Below, in pieces: positions 12,301 to 25,400 of a stretch of DNA of 64,000 nucleotides. The translations under genes were made by a program, and so were the position numbers. Location of the stretch: contig JAJKFL010000042.1 in the NCBI GenBank assembly GCA_021186555.1, forward strand, positions 17,522,521-17,586,520, read 5' to 3'. The notes under the pieces were generated by a model, which saw nothing but the letters and a program-made list of their open reading frames with translations, did not search any database and was not told the DNA's origin. This stretch comes from Reticulitermes speratus. Taxonomy: Eukaryota; Arthropoda; Insecta; Blattodea; Rhinotermitidae. Each line of letters starts with the position of its first letter. The first letter of the stretch is position 1.

Positions 12301-13020
12301 GAAAACGCCAGAAGTGTTGTGCTATGTGGACATTGTCTAACTTGTTTTCCTTTTGAGGACGTAAATCAGGCTAATAAAATGATTTTTTTTTTTGTTTGCA
12401 CGTTGTTACGTGTCTGCTAGAATTGAACTTAACCTTGGTGTGCATGTGAGGACCCTGGGAAGAACAGTTATTCGTTGATCAGCCGTACTCAATTTGGATT
12501 ATTATGTTTCTTTGTAGGAAGATGACGGCGAAAAATGCGGACAATTTTGCCTTTGGAAAACATCCGCTAGGGCGTAAATTTTATCTCAAAGAGAAGGCGC
12601 CTTGCAGAAAAAGAGCGTGTGGTAACTGATGCTAAGATCTTGACAGCCAGAAACAGTAATGCTGTAGGCTTATGTTGTATGAAATCTTTCGACTAATGTA
12701 CGTGCGTGTCACAGTAATAGAGAACCGTCAGTGAAAGATCAGTGGTTTGCAGTTCGCAGGACTCACGAGACTACACCGCAAGAGACTATTGTCAGTGGCG
12801 GGTGTTTTCGTAAATGTGGACGTCGCTTGAAAAATAAACCGTATCATTCCTGTGAATATGTGTTCAGCAAAATAGTACTTTTCAAAGCTGAAGCTGGTGA
12901 ACGACAAACTTCGTTTTGTAGGACCGTTGGGTTAATCACACGTCAGTTGCTTGCGACCAAATTGTATCGGAATTCACCAAATTAAAAGGAAGGCAAATTC
13001 CTTCGTAAGTTTACAATCTT
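12301..13020 (+). other. CpG-rich patch, possible promoter or first exon
   Basis: I count about 25 CpG in 12301-12900, against very few in the surrounding kilobases. An open frame of 84 codons (12731-12985, beginning MKDQWFAVRRTHE) has no family I recognise. A good donor-like site (cgtaagt) follows near 13003. This could be an unmethylated promoter with a non-coding or short first exon of a plus-strand gene, but nothing downstream confirms it. Confidence 0.3.
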
Positions 13021-13229
13021 ATATTATTCACTTTGCTCAATTAGTTTGTTTATTCGTATATGTAAACCTTTATTATAGGCCTGTACGTTTTACAATATGT
13101 TGATTGTTCTTGACACACCAGCACAACGAATTTGGAATTGCATTCCTCTACTATAATAGCTAACATACAAGTGATGTACGTTTGTGTAAACTGCGCTTGC
13201 TTTGGTAGTTTGTGATAATATTGAGACCC

Positions 13230-13266
13230 CATGAAGATGGACTTTGAGTCCGAAACACGTGTCGGA
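13230..13266 (+). ncRNA. Hammerhead-like motif
   Basis: The core reads tgaaga, t, a 5-bp stem ggact-ttg-agtcc, then gaaac, which resembles the CUGANGA / stem II / GAAA layout of hammerhead ribozymes found in Penelope-like elements. The base before UGAAGA is A rather than the required C, so activity is doubtful. Confidence 0.45.
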
Positions 13267-13466
13267 TGATAAAGACAAATACTACATTAAAGTAGTTTAT
13301 AGTGCATTTGTTCGTCTATCATTTATTTTATTGGAATTGCATGTTTACCAACAAACCGATTTTGGTGGGAGGTTAGGTTAAGTTAGGTTACATTTAAGCC
13401 AACGACAGTTTCGAAGTTGTCGGCCCGGCTATGCTTTGCTATAGTTTCTCTAAAATCTGTTTGTTT

Positions 13467-13574
13467 ATGGGGCTGGGGTTTTTAGCCCCACTTCCCAGCC
13501 TCCAACCTGGAGGACTCTAGATGGGGCTGGGGTTTTTAGCCCCATTTCCCAGCCTCCAACCTGGAGGACTCTAG
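13467..13574 (+). repeat. Tandem duplication of a 54-bp double-hairpin unit
   Basis: Two adjacent 54-bp copies (13467-13520 and 13521-13574) differ at about one position. Each contains an inverted pair tggggct...agcccca and a second one cctccaacctggagg. The array lies beyond the 3' end of the neighbouring minus-strand LINE remnant and may belong to its 3' region or to another repeat. Confidence 0.85.
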
Positions 13575-13619
13575 TTTTTGTATTTTACGTTACGTGTGCA
13601 TTGTTGATATGAACAAACT

Positions 13620-15110
13620 AAGTAACCAACTCCATGGACTAGAGTAACTGAGAGGCTAGTAGTTCCTCAGCAAGTCAAGAAATTCCCAGCATTTTATGGA
13701 ACCCCAAGATTCATTAACGTGTTCACAAGAACCTGCCACTTGTCCCTGTCCTGAACCAGATTAATCCAGTCCACACCATCCCATCCTACGTCTTTCAGAT
13801 TCCTTTCAGTATTATCCTCCCATCTATGCCTGGGTCTTTCAAATGGTCGTTTTCCTTCAGGTTCCCCTACCAACATTTGCTATTAATTTCTCTTCTCCCC
13901 CACATGTGCCACAGGTCCCTCCCATCTAATACTCTTGATTTGATGAGAAATAATATTTTATTACTAGTGCAAATCATGAGACTCTTCGTTATGCAGTTTT
14001 CTCCAGCCTCCTGTTACTTACCCACCTTAGGCCCAACTATCTCTCTCTGCATCGTATTCTTGAACATCCTCTTCCTATGTTACTCCATTAAGGTGAGACA
14101 GCTATTTTCAAAGCCATATCAAACTAAAGGCAAGATTATAGTTCTGTATATTGTAATCTTCTTGTTTTTATATAGCAAACAAGAAGACAAGAGATTCTGG
14201 ATCATATGGTAGCAGGCATTCCTTATATTTAGTTTGCTCTTAATTTCTTCATGAACGCTATGTTTATTTTCCACACTTTCAAAGAATTTATTACCACTCT
14301 TTTATGTTATGGCTTTGTTTACGCCCAATAAATTACCATCATCAATGTAGACCAGACACTGGTGTGTCCCATTCAATTTCAACCCCTCTTGGTTTGTTTG
14401 AAATTTCCTACTGTCATATTTTAAAGCCAAGTAGGCAAGCAGTGGTGACAAATTATCTCCTCGTTTCAGACCATTCTTAATAGGAAATGTATCATACAAA
14501 TTTTTGTGTGCGTGAACTTTTCTATAGGTTTCATTTACATATATTTTTATTAACCTAACTAGCTTCATGAGGATACCAAACTCAATGAGGATATTATACA
14601 AAACCTCTCTCCTAACTGAATTATAGCCATTCTTGAAGCCTATAAATAGCTGATATATTGCCCTGTTGTATTCCCACTTTTTTCGCTAGTATTTGATGAA
14701 TGCAGAATGTATGCTCTGTAGATGATCTGTTGCATTAAAATCCACACTGATGAACTCCAGTAATTCTTTCTGCATGTGTAGTTAACCTTGACAAGAGAAT
14801 ATTGGATAATATTTTGTATGTAGCTGTATGTAGAGTGATATTCTTCAACAATTACTAGTCTCTTTAGCACCTTTGATTGACTGTATTCACTGTTAAGGTA
14901 GTTCTTCCTTATACAGAATGGCATTAATAATATTATGGGTCTCAGACTTTACAGTTTTACCTTCAACAATCATTTCTGCTGGTATTCGATCATTACCTGG
15001 TAATTCCTATTTTCTCACCATTTCAGTAGCCACCTCAGTCTCAAAGGCATCAGATTGAGGCACTAGTGGGTCAGCTGTATGTATTTCAGCTTGCCTAATA
15101 TCATTAACTC
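13620..15110 (-). mobile_element. Degenerate non-LTR retrotransposon (reverse transcriptase and 3' end)
   Basis: On the minus strand, pieces of one LINE polyprotein appear in order across several frames: a pre-RT segment (DRIPAEMIVEG, INAILYKEELP, about 15050-14880), then palm segments VLYNILIEFG, FPIKNGLKRGDNLSPLL (motif B) and LVYIDDGNLLG (motif C, about 14360-14310). The C-terminal tail is RPRHRWEDN and DVGWDGVDWI (about 13830-13700). Stops and frameshifts are frequent and the 5' end is missing. Its 3' untranslated part matches that of the copy ending near 35818. Clade not assigned. Confidence 0.85.
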
Positions 15111-15247
15111 GATGTACATAACTTGATGTACATGCAAAACTACTAGGGGAAACAGATCACACTCTAGTCCTTTACAAACTAAGTTCTGGGCTGATAACTC
15201 TTCTTAAAGTTAACACAAACGAATAAAGGACAGAAATTCTATGGGAT

Positions 15248-15619
15248 CAGGTGCGCACCCAGAATTGTTTGCTTGGGCGGGGGGGAAGCTGACCCTGAGA
15301 CTATATATAATTTATGTTTCATCTTATAAATTATGTTATAAAATCATGTCATAAGTATAACATAACACTGTTTGCAACTGCTTTTTTATACATACAAATA
15401 GAACTACGTGTTCCATGACTCAATCACAGTGTCCTATCTTCTTGTATTTTTTTTTTTCAATTTTATTAATTTATTTTTCAAAATTCTAATGTACTAGTCA
15501 TCTGCCCATTTCAGTGGCTGATATCATAATATCTACAAAATCTGGGTTTTTTAAATTTCTGTTTTGGGGCATTTGGCAGGGACTGCAGTCTGGCAGCCAC
15601 CCCCTTGGGTGTGCCCCTG
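15248..15619. mobile_element. hAT-type MITE, family A
   Basis: The ends are caggtgcgcaccc and, inverted, caggggcacaccc. The flanking 8-bp repeats are tatgggat (15240-15247) and tatggaat (15620-15627), seven of eight matching. An 8-bp duplication and CAGGGG-type ends are hAT hallmarks. A second copy lies in opposite orientation at 55075-55472. No coding capacity. Confidence 0.85.
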
Positions 15620-18600
15620 TATGGAATGTTTTATGACGCCCCATATTGTATACAGTGCAGTCTGGATTCTCTGACTCCCAATTGTATGAGGTTCCATTTC
15701 ATCCAAGCCAATGCACTGTAGTCAAGGTCAAGCTTTAAAGGCCTTTTTTTTTGTCTTAAATGGGAAGGAAGGTTTTGATTTCTCTCCATTGTGACTTAAT
15801 AGTGTATATTTTAATACATTTTTACTGTTGTACTATTGTATACATTGATACTCTAGTACATAGTACTCTATACATAGTACATATTAATATAATATATATG
15901 TCATATATACTAATTATATGTTCCAAATTGTTGTCACCTGTATAGTCCTAGCTTTTTGGTAAATTGAGGCAACCTTAGCCCCATTCACATCGATCTATCA
16001 AGATTGTACTGTAAATGAGTATACAGTAGGTACCATTTGTGTATATTTGATCCTGAGGTTACCATGCATGTAGAGAAGAGCAATGGCTGTAAGTACTGTA
16101 GTCCTCATTGCAGAGACATACATGAACAGCAACTACCAACGTTCACTCAAAAATCCCAGTCAGTATTATGAAGAAGTAAAGTTCAGCGGGTAACAAAATA
16201 TTAAACTTTTCTTTTAGTATTTTAACATTATTCATTCCATGCATTGTGACTATATTTCTCATTTATAAAACTAACATATGCACATCTAACATACATGACA
16301 GTACAATCTCTTGTTTACTCACACATGTTTCAGCGGTAGTCCGCCATCTTCAGGGAGTCTATACACCAATACTTAAATCTCACTGGAGTATAATAAAATA
16401 ATAGTACCTGTTATATCATAGTGATTTCTGCAGGTGAATTAAACAATGTAAGATCTCATAAAATGTGGTTAAAATTCTACATGCTGATATATCGATGTAG
16501 ATTTCATCAGTGCAATTAGATGTTTCTATGCAATGATGAAACCTACATCAGTATACAAACATAGAATTTAACCACATTTTATAAGATCTTACATTTTTTA
16601 ATTCAGCTGAAGAAATCACTAAGATATAATGTGTATCACTATTGTATTATACTGTGTTGAGTTTTAAATATTGGTGTATAGACTCCCTAAAGGTGGCGGA
16701 GTTCTGCTGAAATATGTAGGAGTAAATAAAAGATTGTACTGTTGAGTGTGTATGTATGTGCATATGTTGGTTTATAAATGGAAATTTTCTGTTATGTTTT
16801 CATGGTGCTGGATACAAAGACTGTGAATTTATGGAGAGGGCCATTTGAAGACTTTTCTGGACCCAGTGCAAAAATAAATTTGTGGCCTTAACTATGCATA
16901 GCCCTGAAAAAACAATGTATGTTTCTCATCTTTAATTTATATTTAATTTTTAAGGAATTACTTACAATTATGTCTGACATGTAACCTGAAATACAACCAT
17001 CATTTTTTGGGCCCCTCCAACAGTGGGCCCCCATGCAGCTGCATGGATTGCAAGGGCCTTAAACTAGCCCTGTTTATGGGGTTGACATTATGTAGTTTGG
17101 TAGGTAGGTGTCAACTTTTCAGTTTTCAGATAATATAGCTGCTTTGCTGACTTAAGACATCATCAAGGCTTGTCTGGTATTGGCCAGGAGGCCCAAGGTC
17201 ACACTTTCCTGTGCCCAGTTTACAGTCTCAGCTTTCTGTGCCTGGATGATCAGATTTTGAAACAAATGTGACAATTACATCTGAAATCCAAATAGGATCA
17301 CTAGAGTTCTGAGGTGTAACACACTTAAGTTTGTGATTTACAGTTACTTTTATTATAACAGTTTTACCTTAAAAACATGGTTCAATAGAACATTTTTACC
17401 ACTATATATTTACATTTACTAAAATAAGTTTATTAAAAACAGACTAATGTTTTTTCTTCCAACTGTGTCTTCATGTTAAGCACAAGTAACTTTTAATGAC
17501 ACAAGAGATTTTAAAGTTCAGAATTATCAGAGTGTCTGGATTTGTGAAGATGTTCTGCCAGAGTTCCCAGGTTTTAAAATATGTCTTCGAAAATATTACA
17601 TCACAAATAAGAATTTATGTTAAATAATAGAACAGATTATAATCTGCTGGTACAGTAGGAAGGGCCACATTATCAAATGGGCAAAGTGGGCAGCTGCCAC
17701 AGACCCTCCCAGTATAGGCATTGGTGCGGTGTGTGTAACTTACCCAAACATTTTCAGAATATAACAATAATATATATTTAGACCTTTTACTCTCTCTTAC
17801 AGGAAGTTCCCATTACTTACATCAAAATTAAATCTGTGAAGTCAGAGTGATATTTTGCAGTGCTATAGGATCATATTAATGCTTAAGCATTACTGTCAGT
17901 TGAAAATGAAACTCTTGAGCCAATATGCTAAAAATTATGTAATTGATAATCCTGAAAAATTTCATTCCAATTTGTAGCACTGAAATGCTGTTTTTAAGTG
18001 CTTATTTACAGAATTTTAGATTCCTTGAATGGCTAGTTCAGCGTGTAATTTCATTTCACTAATCTGGGCAGTAGATACACAAGGGATCTACAAAGTTCTT
18101 TTGGCATTTTGTGCTTTGGGTTGAATGTAAAAAGTCTTAGGTGTTATGTTCTGAAAATTAGTTTTAAGCCAAGATCATTTTTGTTGTATGTGTTTAATCA
18201 TTTCATATATTTCTTTCTCCTGTTAACATAAATAAAATTTGTACTGGCATGAAATCAAAGGGGTTTCTGTTTAAAGAAAGTAAGGATTGGGAAGCCAAGG
18301 ATTTCCCAACAGTTGCCATTGTCCTGACAGTAGGATGTTTTGTGACAAAGTGTAACAAGTGTATTATAATCACATACACCTCCATCCTATTACTGACCCC
18401 AAGTACAGGCACATATTTCTAACAGTAGGCCTACACTATTTCTAGAAAACCAAACTGTGAGAAACTTGCCATTTGGCAAATTCATTGCTTCACTACAGAA
18501 GATACAGGCCATTGGTGATTTTCATATGGTTTTCATAACTTTCTCTGTTACTCATTACCCTAGAAGGAGTAGCTGGCAATCTTGGCCAGCTAAGACCGTT

Positions 18601-19150
18601 CTGAAAGCACAACTGAAGAATTATATTATTATATGAGAAAGAAGTTCCTAAACACCTAAAGAGCGGCTGACAATTTTTCAACAGCTGAGATTGTTCCAGA
18701 ATTGCGAGTGTTGGTATTGCATCAGTATTATGTCTCAGGTGATGCTGTCTGAGACATATTTGCTGTTGTCTGTTGACATTACATTAATTTACATTCTGCT
18801 TCTAGGGGTTAATACCTTAATACATTTATCTGTCTGCTAGATGAACTCTTGTCCTTCTGAATAGGAATCTCGCCATGAGTCTGCATATGCAAGAAACATA
18901 ATAAAAATGTAGACTTTCATCAGTGAGCAAGTTAAATACTGTAATTAAATTATTTGCTATTCTTCTGAGGGGGTACAAATTTATCCCCGACTTATATAAA
19001 ATTAATAGCAATATATATACAGCTGGTAGCCAAACAATTCCACAGACAGAACAATCACTGGAAAAAAAAAATGCTTGAAGTAATTTTCACCCTGTGTAAC
19101 AAATTTGATTAGGATGTAGTATGAAAATAATAATGAACATGATTTGTATG
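15620..19150. other. Gene-free stretch, includes 3' flank of the ABCG gene
   Basis: Apart from the palindrome at 16261-16779 nothing coding is recognised. The part immediately left of 19151 should hold the 3' UTR of the ABCG gene, but the sequence is AT-rich with many possible minus-strand AATAAA signals, so no polyadenylation site could be chosen. Confidence 0.5.
16261..16779. mobile_element. 520-bp palindrome with paired hammerhead-like motifs
   Basis: Arms of about 250 bp (16261-16514 and 16530-16779) are reverse complements with moderate divergence. The left arm carries a hammerhead-like core on the minus strand (16355-16323: ctgaagatgg, stem, ctgaaac). The right arm has the same on the plus strand (16684-16718), decayed to ctaaaggtgg. 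No clear target duplication remains, so this looks like an older member of the family at 47468 and 58860. Confidence 0.75.
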
Positions 19151-19495
19151 TCAACGCCTGTTGCTAAGTCTGTACAGTAAAATGAAATAACTAATTAATC
19201 TTAGAGAGAAGAATATGATGGCAAGTATGAGGACATTGAACCAGTAGCTGCCACTGCCCATGTCGAGAGCTTCAAGGAATTTTTTGGGGCTTGTGTAATG
19301 GCAGTAGTCGATAGAGCATTGTAGCCTTTCACGCTCATAGCTATAGATAGAGATCAGAACTCCATCCAGACCATACTTGAGGTAGCTGATGTGGAACAAC
19401 CACTGGAAATATATTGGTGCATCATTCATATGCACAAAGAAACCAGAAAAGATGGTGAAGGGCATTATTGCTAATGCACCCCATACCATTCCATT
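19151..19495 (-). CDS. ABCG terminal exon with TM5, TM6 and stop
   Basis: Encodes [20 protein letters not shown] (TM5), an extracellular loop with two cysteines (QCSIDYCHY) as in ABCG1-like proteins, and [20 protein letters not shown] (TM6). It ends RLSNRR and a TGA stop at 19153-19151. Acceptor ttttttccag. Confidence 0.95.
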   Translation of the reverse strand, partial: NGMVWGALAIMPFTIFSGFFVHMNDAPIYFQWLFHISYLKYGLDGVLISIYSYERERLQCSIDYCHYTSPKKFLEALDMGSGSYWFNVLILAIIFFSLRLISYFILLYRLSNRR

Positions 19496-22400
19496 CTGGA
19501 AAAAAAGAAAACATAATGATAATTTGTGTGAATAGGTAGCCTACGTATGAAAAGTGTGATTCTCCTGATGCAAGGGTTCATAACTAATGCATAACTTTAA
19601 TGAAATATTTCTTAAAATTTATTTTCTTTACATATAAAATGGCATGCAGTGCCCTGCAAAGCAAAAGTAGGAAGGTCAAACAGTGAGTAGATTTTGGAAT
19701 ATTATGGTTCATGAGAAATGTCTGTAGTGAACTGTGAATGAGATTAATGCATAGGAGCATGTGGAATTTTGGTTGTATCACACATTATGAAAAATGCTAG
19801 CGGCAGTAGTGTTATCCCGCAGTCAGTCTAGAAACTATTTGATCACACCATGTAAACACGTGAATGGTACTCACATTGAACTTAATTAACAGCACACACA
19901 AACTTTAACAGTTTCTTTTCTGTTCTCTCTTTCTTTCATTTATGTTTCTATCAATAGTCGTTTCAAAATAGCAAGTCTTAAAAAATGCCCCATAATTTTC
20001 AGACACACTGTACATATTTCTTAATTTCTGTTACAAATTAGAATGATAGAATAAATCATATTGTTTGTATTTTTTATATTTGATAGGGTAATGATATTTG
20101 TCATTTTGAAATGTTTCAGATAATGGTTGTGCTGGTAAGTTGAACAAAAAAATATAAGAATTTTGTCTACATACTACTCTCTTGGAACCTAAGTGGACCA
20201 TAGCAAGGTAAGCACAATTTTAATGATTTTTTACACATGTATATTGTGGAATGTAATTTGAATAGTGTTGCATTGTCAGTGCCTCCCTTTAACATCAGAT
20301 GCATAGGTCACAACAAAAATTTAGGAGAGGCCTCTGTTCTGCTGGAATATTGTGACACATCAGTGGGTGATTGGTGCCCTTGTAAAAATTTAGAAACTTG
20401 ATGTGAGTTTGTGTATGTTTTTTTTACAGAATTATTAATCATATAGCTGTAAATTAAGTGAAACAGTTTCCAGATTGTGAACTTTTGGGTTACAGAACCC
20501 TGTAGTATATTGTCATAAGAATCTGTTGCCTTTGAAATGTTTTTAACTGTGTACATCACTACACAGTGCCACAACCAATATCACAATCCAAACTCCCACC
20601 ACTGTGAAGACCCCATATGTCATGAAGGAAACGAGGCTGACAATATGCACACACCACAAAAGTGTACATTTTATGCATCATGTACACTTTAGTATTTTTG
20701 ACATGATATCAACTTTTAATGTCATGAAATGCTGCTACATTCTCTTCTGCAGCATTTAAATGTGGTTATTTTATATTGAAATATTTTAAAAAATTATTTA
20801 GTTCTTATGAAAAGTAGAAGCCTGATGTCTCATATATTGCCAAACATTTGACTTTGTTGAGAGATGGTAATAAGGCTATTAGAATAAAATTTTATCAACG
20901 TCTGTTGCATGGGTGCAGCTGAACTGATATCACATGGTTGTAAATTATGCTTAAATTGGTGCTGAGAAGAAATCATTAAACCTGATTTGCTGTTGCTTAG
21001 TTTCCTGGTCCTGCACAATTTTGACCAATAATTTTCTTTGCCCCCATAACCTGTGAGATTCATTATGCAGAGACAAAGAATGAATACATGAATATGAAAC
21101 GATATCCTTTTACTGTACAGCAAAAATCCAATGTGGTAATATAAATTATACAAGGAGAGGAGTTCAAAATATGTTTAAAAGAATAAGAAGTACCTGAATA
21201 CTCATGGATACTCCAATGAGAAGGCCAATGCTTTGAGCTACCATTGATACCACAATACATATTATGAGAAAGAGAATGTAGCGTATTACATCAAGGGGTT
21301 GCGCAGTCATGAGATACACCACCACTGTGTAGCCAATTGTGCATATAACCTGCAAGTGAAAGAAATTTTAAACAAGTATGTGTACTGGGGTTTCCATTCT
21401 TCTAAGATATGTTGCTGCATCATTGGTTGAAGGCGAATCTTCTTCTTGGACATTTTGACCCTTGAAGGTGAGACCAATACATTGTCTCAGCGTCAGGAAC
21501 CAATTACCCAGTGATGCAGCATCGTATCCCAGAAGAACGGAAACCTCATATACACTGCTATAGTGATATATTAGTGTAGGTCAGTGTCAAACATTTTTAA
21601 GAGTGGGACTCATGTCTCTGTCTCTTTTTGATCAACTTCTGTTTGAATTAAATATTTTTCTTTGAAATCTGTTTTCTGTGATCTGATAATTTCAAGTAAT
21701 TTGAGTATGATCAGTTCTGGAACACAGAAAGTTCTGTTTAGAGTACTATCAGTAACCCCCACCTTCTTTACTGAGTTTAATTTAAATCCTCTGTTAATTT
21801 AAGAAACTTGGCCCAGCTTATTAATTTTATATATTTCTTTAATTGTCTAAAAAAATAAACATTACTGCCCTCTGTATTTATTTTGACACCTATTAAAACC
21901 ATTATTATTGCTGGTGCTATTAATACAAAACGTGTAAGTGCCAATAGAGCACGAAAGCAGAACTTAAATTTGTCCGACAACTTTTAGTGTACATCTCCTG
22001 CAGCATATTTCTTCCAGACCTTTCAAGTATTTGAAAGAGGTTCCATGCAGATGAACACACAGTTGAATAGACATATAACCTTGAGTATGCATTTACTGTA
22101 TACTCCTGATTACCTGTGCAAATTATTCATGCAGGAATGTAAGTTGCTAATGACTAGTGATGAAGATGGGAAATAACATGATTCAGCGCCAAGTTCTCGA
22201 ACAAAATCCTCAATACATAAATTGGGAGCTTTTTACATATACAATAAGTGTATGCTATATACGTGTTATGTATATAATAAATAAATTACAGTTTTTTTTT
22301 TTGTTCTTGGTTCATTGAAATATGTTTTGGATTATCCATGTTTCTCAATTATCTGTGCACTCTGCTCCGCACCATTGCCCTGGATAATCAAGAGTACGCT

Positions 22401-25400
22401 GTACTTTGAGCACTGAGTGCAAAGAATGCATAAAAATTAACCTTGCACTTCATGAATTATGGCTTTTCAAGAAGTCGTTCGGTACCAGAACGTCTGTATT
22501 ACGAAGTTTATCTTATTTTAACCTACTTTTTTATTTGCAATGTATTTCTGAATTGTTGTGGGTAGTTTCAAACTTTCTTTGTTTCTTCATTACCTCAACT
22601 ACTTCCATTTGCCTTTAAAGAGAAAACTGAGGACAAAAGGCAGTGAGTACCTGCTTGATATTGTGGGAATTTGTAGTATAGTTGAGCATCAGTCACACTT
22701 GACTTTTGTCAGAAGATACCCAGTCTCAGTACTAGCCAGAGGCCAGTTATCATAACTGGTGTTTAGAGTGCTTTTCTGGAGCCTTTCCTGGCATAATTCT
22801 GAACAGCACCTTGCAGTGAACTGAGCAGGGGAAGGATGACTTGATTCTATTTGTATCTGCTTATAATCTTGGTTGGGGATCTAATTGTCTTGACTGCAAT
22901 TTTGTTGTTTCCCTCTGTTGCCCATATGTAAATCACAGTATAAAATATTCCTGCCTTAATTTATGCTGATTTGACTCTTCAAGAATTAGGTAATCTCTAA
23001 CAACTACTTACCTGTAAAGGTACATCAGCAAGTGTGATGGCAAGATAGTACGATTTTAGAGAATACCAGCGATTGAAATACTCTCTAGAGATGACTGGAA
23101 TCTCAGATGGAACTGTGGAGAAAGATAAATGTTCTTAACTTTACAAAATTCTCAGGATGAGGTTATTGTGGGTTATAAAGTAAAAAATATTGGAATGCAC
23201 AAACTTTAAGTCATTAAATTTACTTCTAATTTTGTGCAGGACAGAATCATGCTATAAGGGTAGTTACTCAGTTCTTTGCATAAGTTGCAAACTTCAGGTA
23301 TTTTGAAATAACAGTAGCAGATTGGAAGTACATCTCAAAGTTAGGAGAGTAAGGAGCAGATTCAATATGGGGCTTGCTTGTGAATATGTAATCTCATTTA
23401 TTTGCATAATACTTAAGATATAAATTACTATAATTTCATCATTTTTTTTTTCTGTGGGTGTCATACTTGGTCTTTGAACATAGACGACAAACACAGACTG
23501 AGTCTGTCTGAGGGTAAAAGCTAAGGATAAGTTTTGAATCAAGGACGGAGGAAATAAGAGGAGGTTAGGGCAAATTGTAATAATTAGGAGCTTTATAATT
23601 TGTGCTGTTTACCAAGTGAAATATGAGTGATCAAATTAAGGATGGTATAGGTGAAACATTAGAGCACACAAGGGAGAAATGAGTAATTCATACAAAATTT
23701 TGGACTGAAAACCTGAAGAAAGGAGACCACTTTGTGGTCATATGTGTAGATGGGAGGATAATGTTAAGCTGAATCTGGATGTGAGGATGTGGATTGCATT
23801 CAGCTGGCCCAGAACTAGGTTCAGGGTCCACAAATTTTCCAAAAATCTAGGAACCACTGCTAAATCTTAGGTGCCCGAAGGGTGGCATGAAGCAAGTTCC
23901 ATCCTAAGAACCCACAAGTCTGGAGTGGCCTATGAACCACACTGTTATCTGGTGCTTTGTGCATGGTGCATGTGAACTGTTACACATTTTTATGTGTAGG
24001 GGAAAAGCTGCAATAATTGAACTGAAAATATTAAGTGCCTCTGTACAAAATTTAGTAGCCTGGGTGACCAGATGCCCTGGATATCTGCATCCCTGACTGG
24101 GTCTAATGACTTACATGAACACAGGAATTAACCTTTGGGTCCTTAGAAGGTGTGGAGTTTATTGGCCAGCTAAGTAAGAACTCTGGCCCTTTCGTGCTGA
24201 TCTGCAGAATATTTTTTCTCATCCATGCTATCCAGCCATTAAGGTGCTTTCTTTTCAACCTTTGTGTTCAGTGTTATGTGTTCACTTACATGTGAGTATC
24301 ATTGAAGAAAAGGCAGTGAACATAAGGAACATGATGCAGAAGTAGAGGAGACCAAAGTTGTCAAACACATGGGCAGCATCATTTCCAACTCGATAATAGA
24401 TTAGTCCAATCAGAACACCAACAATCATGTGGATTGTTAACCGGGCCACTGTGAGGAACTGGAATAGAAAGGTTCTGCATTTGAAAATGATTTATTTTTA
24501 AATGCGATCGGTCCATTAAATGCTAAAAATTAGATTCTTCAGAAACACTTTTCTCCTCACTATTATTCTTTGTCACTGAAATATTTTGTGAAATTTGTAC
24601 CAAATATTTCCGGTTTTTCAATAGAAAACATTTTGGCATATCATGTAAATATGAAAACAGTGTCCCTTTTGTCTGGAAGAAACCCTTGCATGCAAGGGAT
24701 TAATTGCAATCGGAAATTCACTAAACAGAAGTTTACTGGGTAAGTTTGCAACCTATTAATATGGGCCAGAAGTTTTATATCAGTGAAAATAGTTTACTTT
24801 GTACATGAATATGAATTAATGGGCAAGTGAATGAGTGAGTGAATGAGTGAGCAAGCAAGTGAGAGAGTGTAGAAATGTGTGTTATATTTTTGTATTAACA
24901 TAACTTTAATAATAACTGCTATAAAAACCATTTACACCAGAAACTTTAAATATTATGAATATTTTCAAGACAGTGACTAGTTGATGTTATGTGTGGCTAT
25001 TGGCTTGGGTAAAAATAAAATATTTTGGAATACACATACCTTGTCCCTAAGGATTAAGAGGAATGTTCTTCTAAGGAGACAAAGAAACTGACTCAAGAAA
25101 GAGGTAGGATGGGTCCATGTATGCCTTTCTGCAACATTAGCATGCCTGGTTTCATTCTCTTGTGTACTGTTTCCATGGATTGGTGCTGGAGTAGGTGGAA
25201 TGTTCGGCATACAGACAGGAGTCATTAAGCCGACTGGCACTGTTCCTGAAGACAAAAAGTTTGTCTCACAAAATCCAAGGCATTACAATTCATCATCATC
25301 TTTGTCATATATTCTATGTTCTGACCCTTCTTTCTTCTTCCTTCACCACATTAGTACAAAGTGCAGTTGGTCCATAGTGCATATTAAAACACAGCATATT

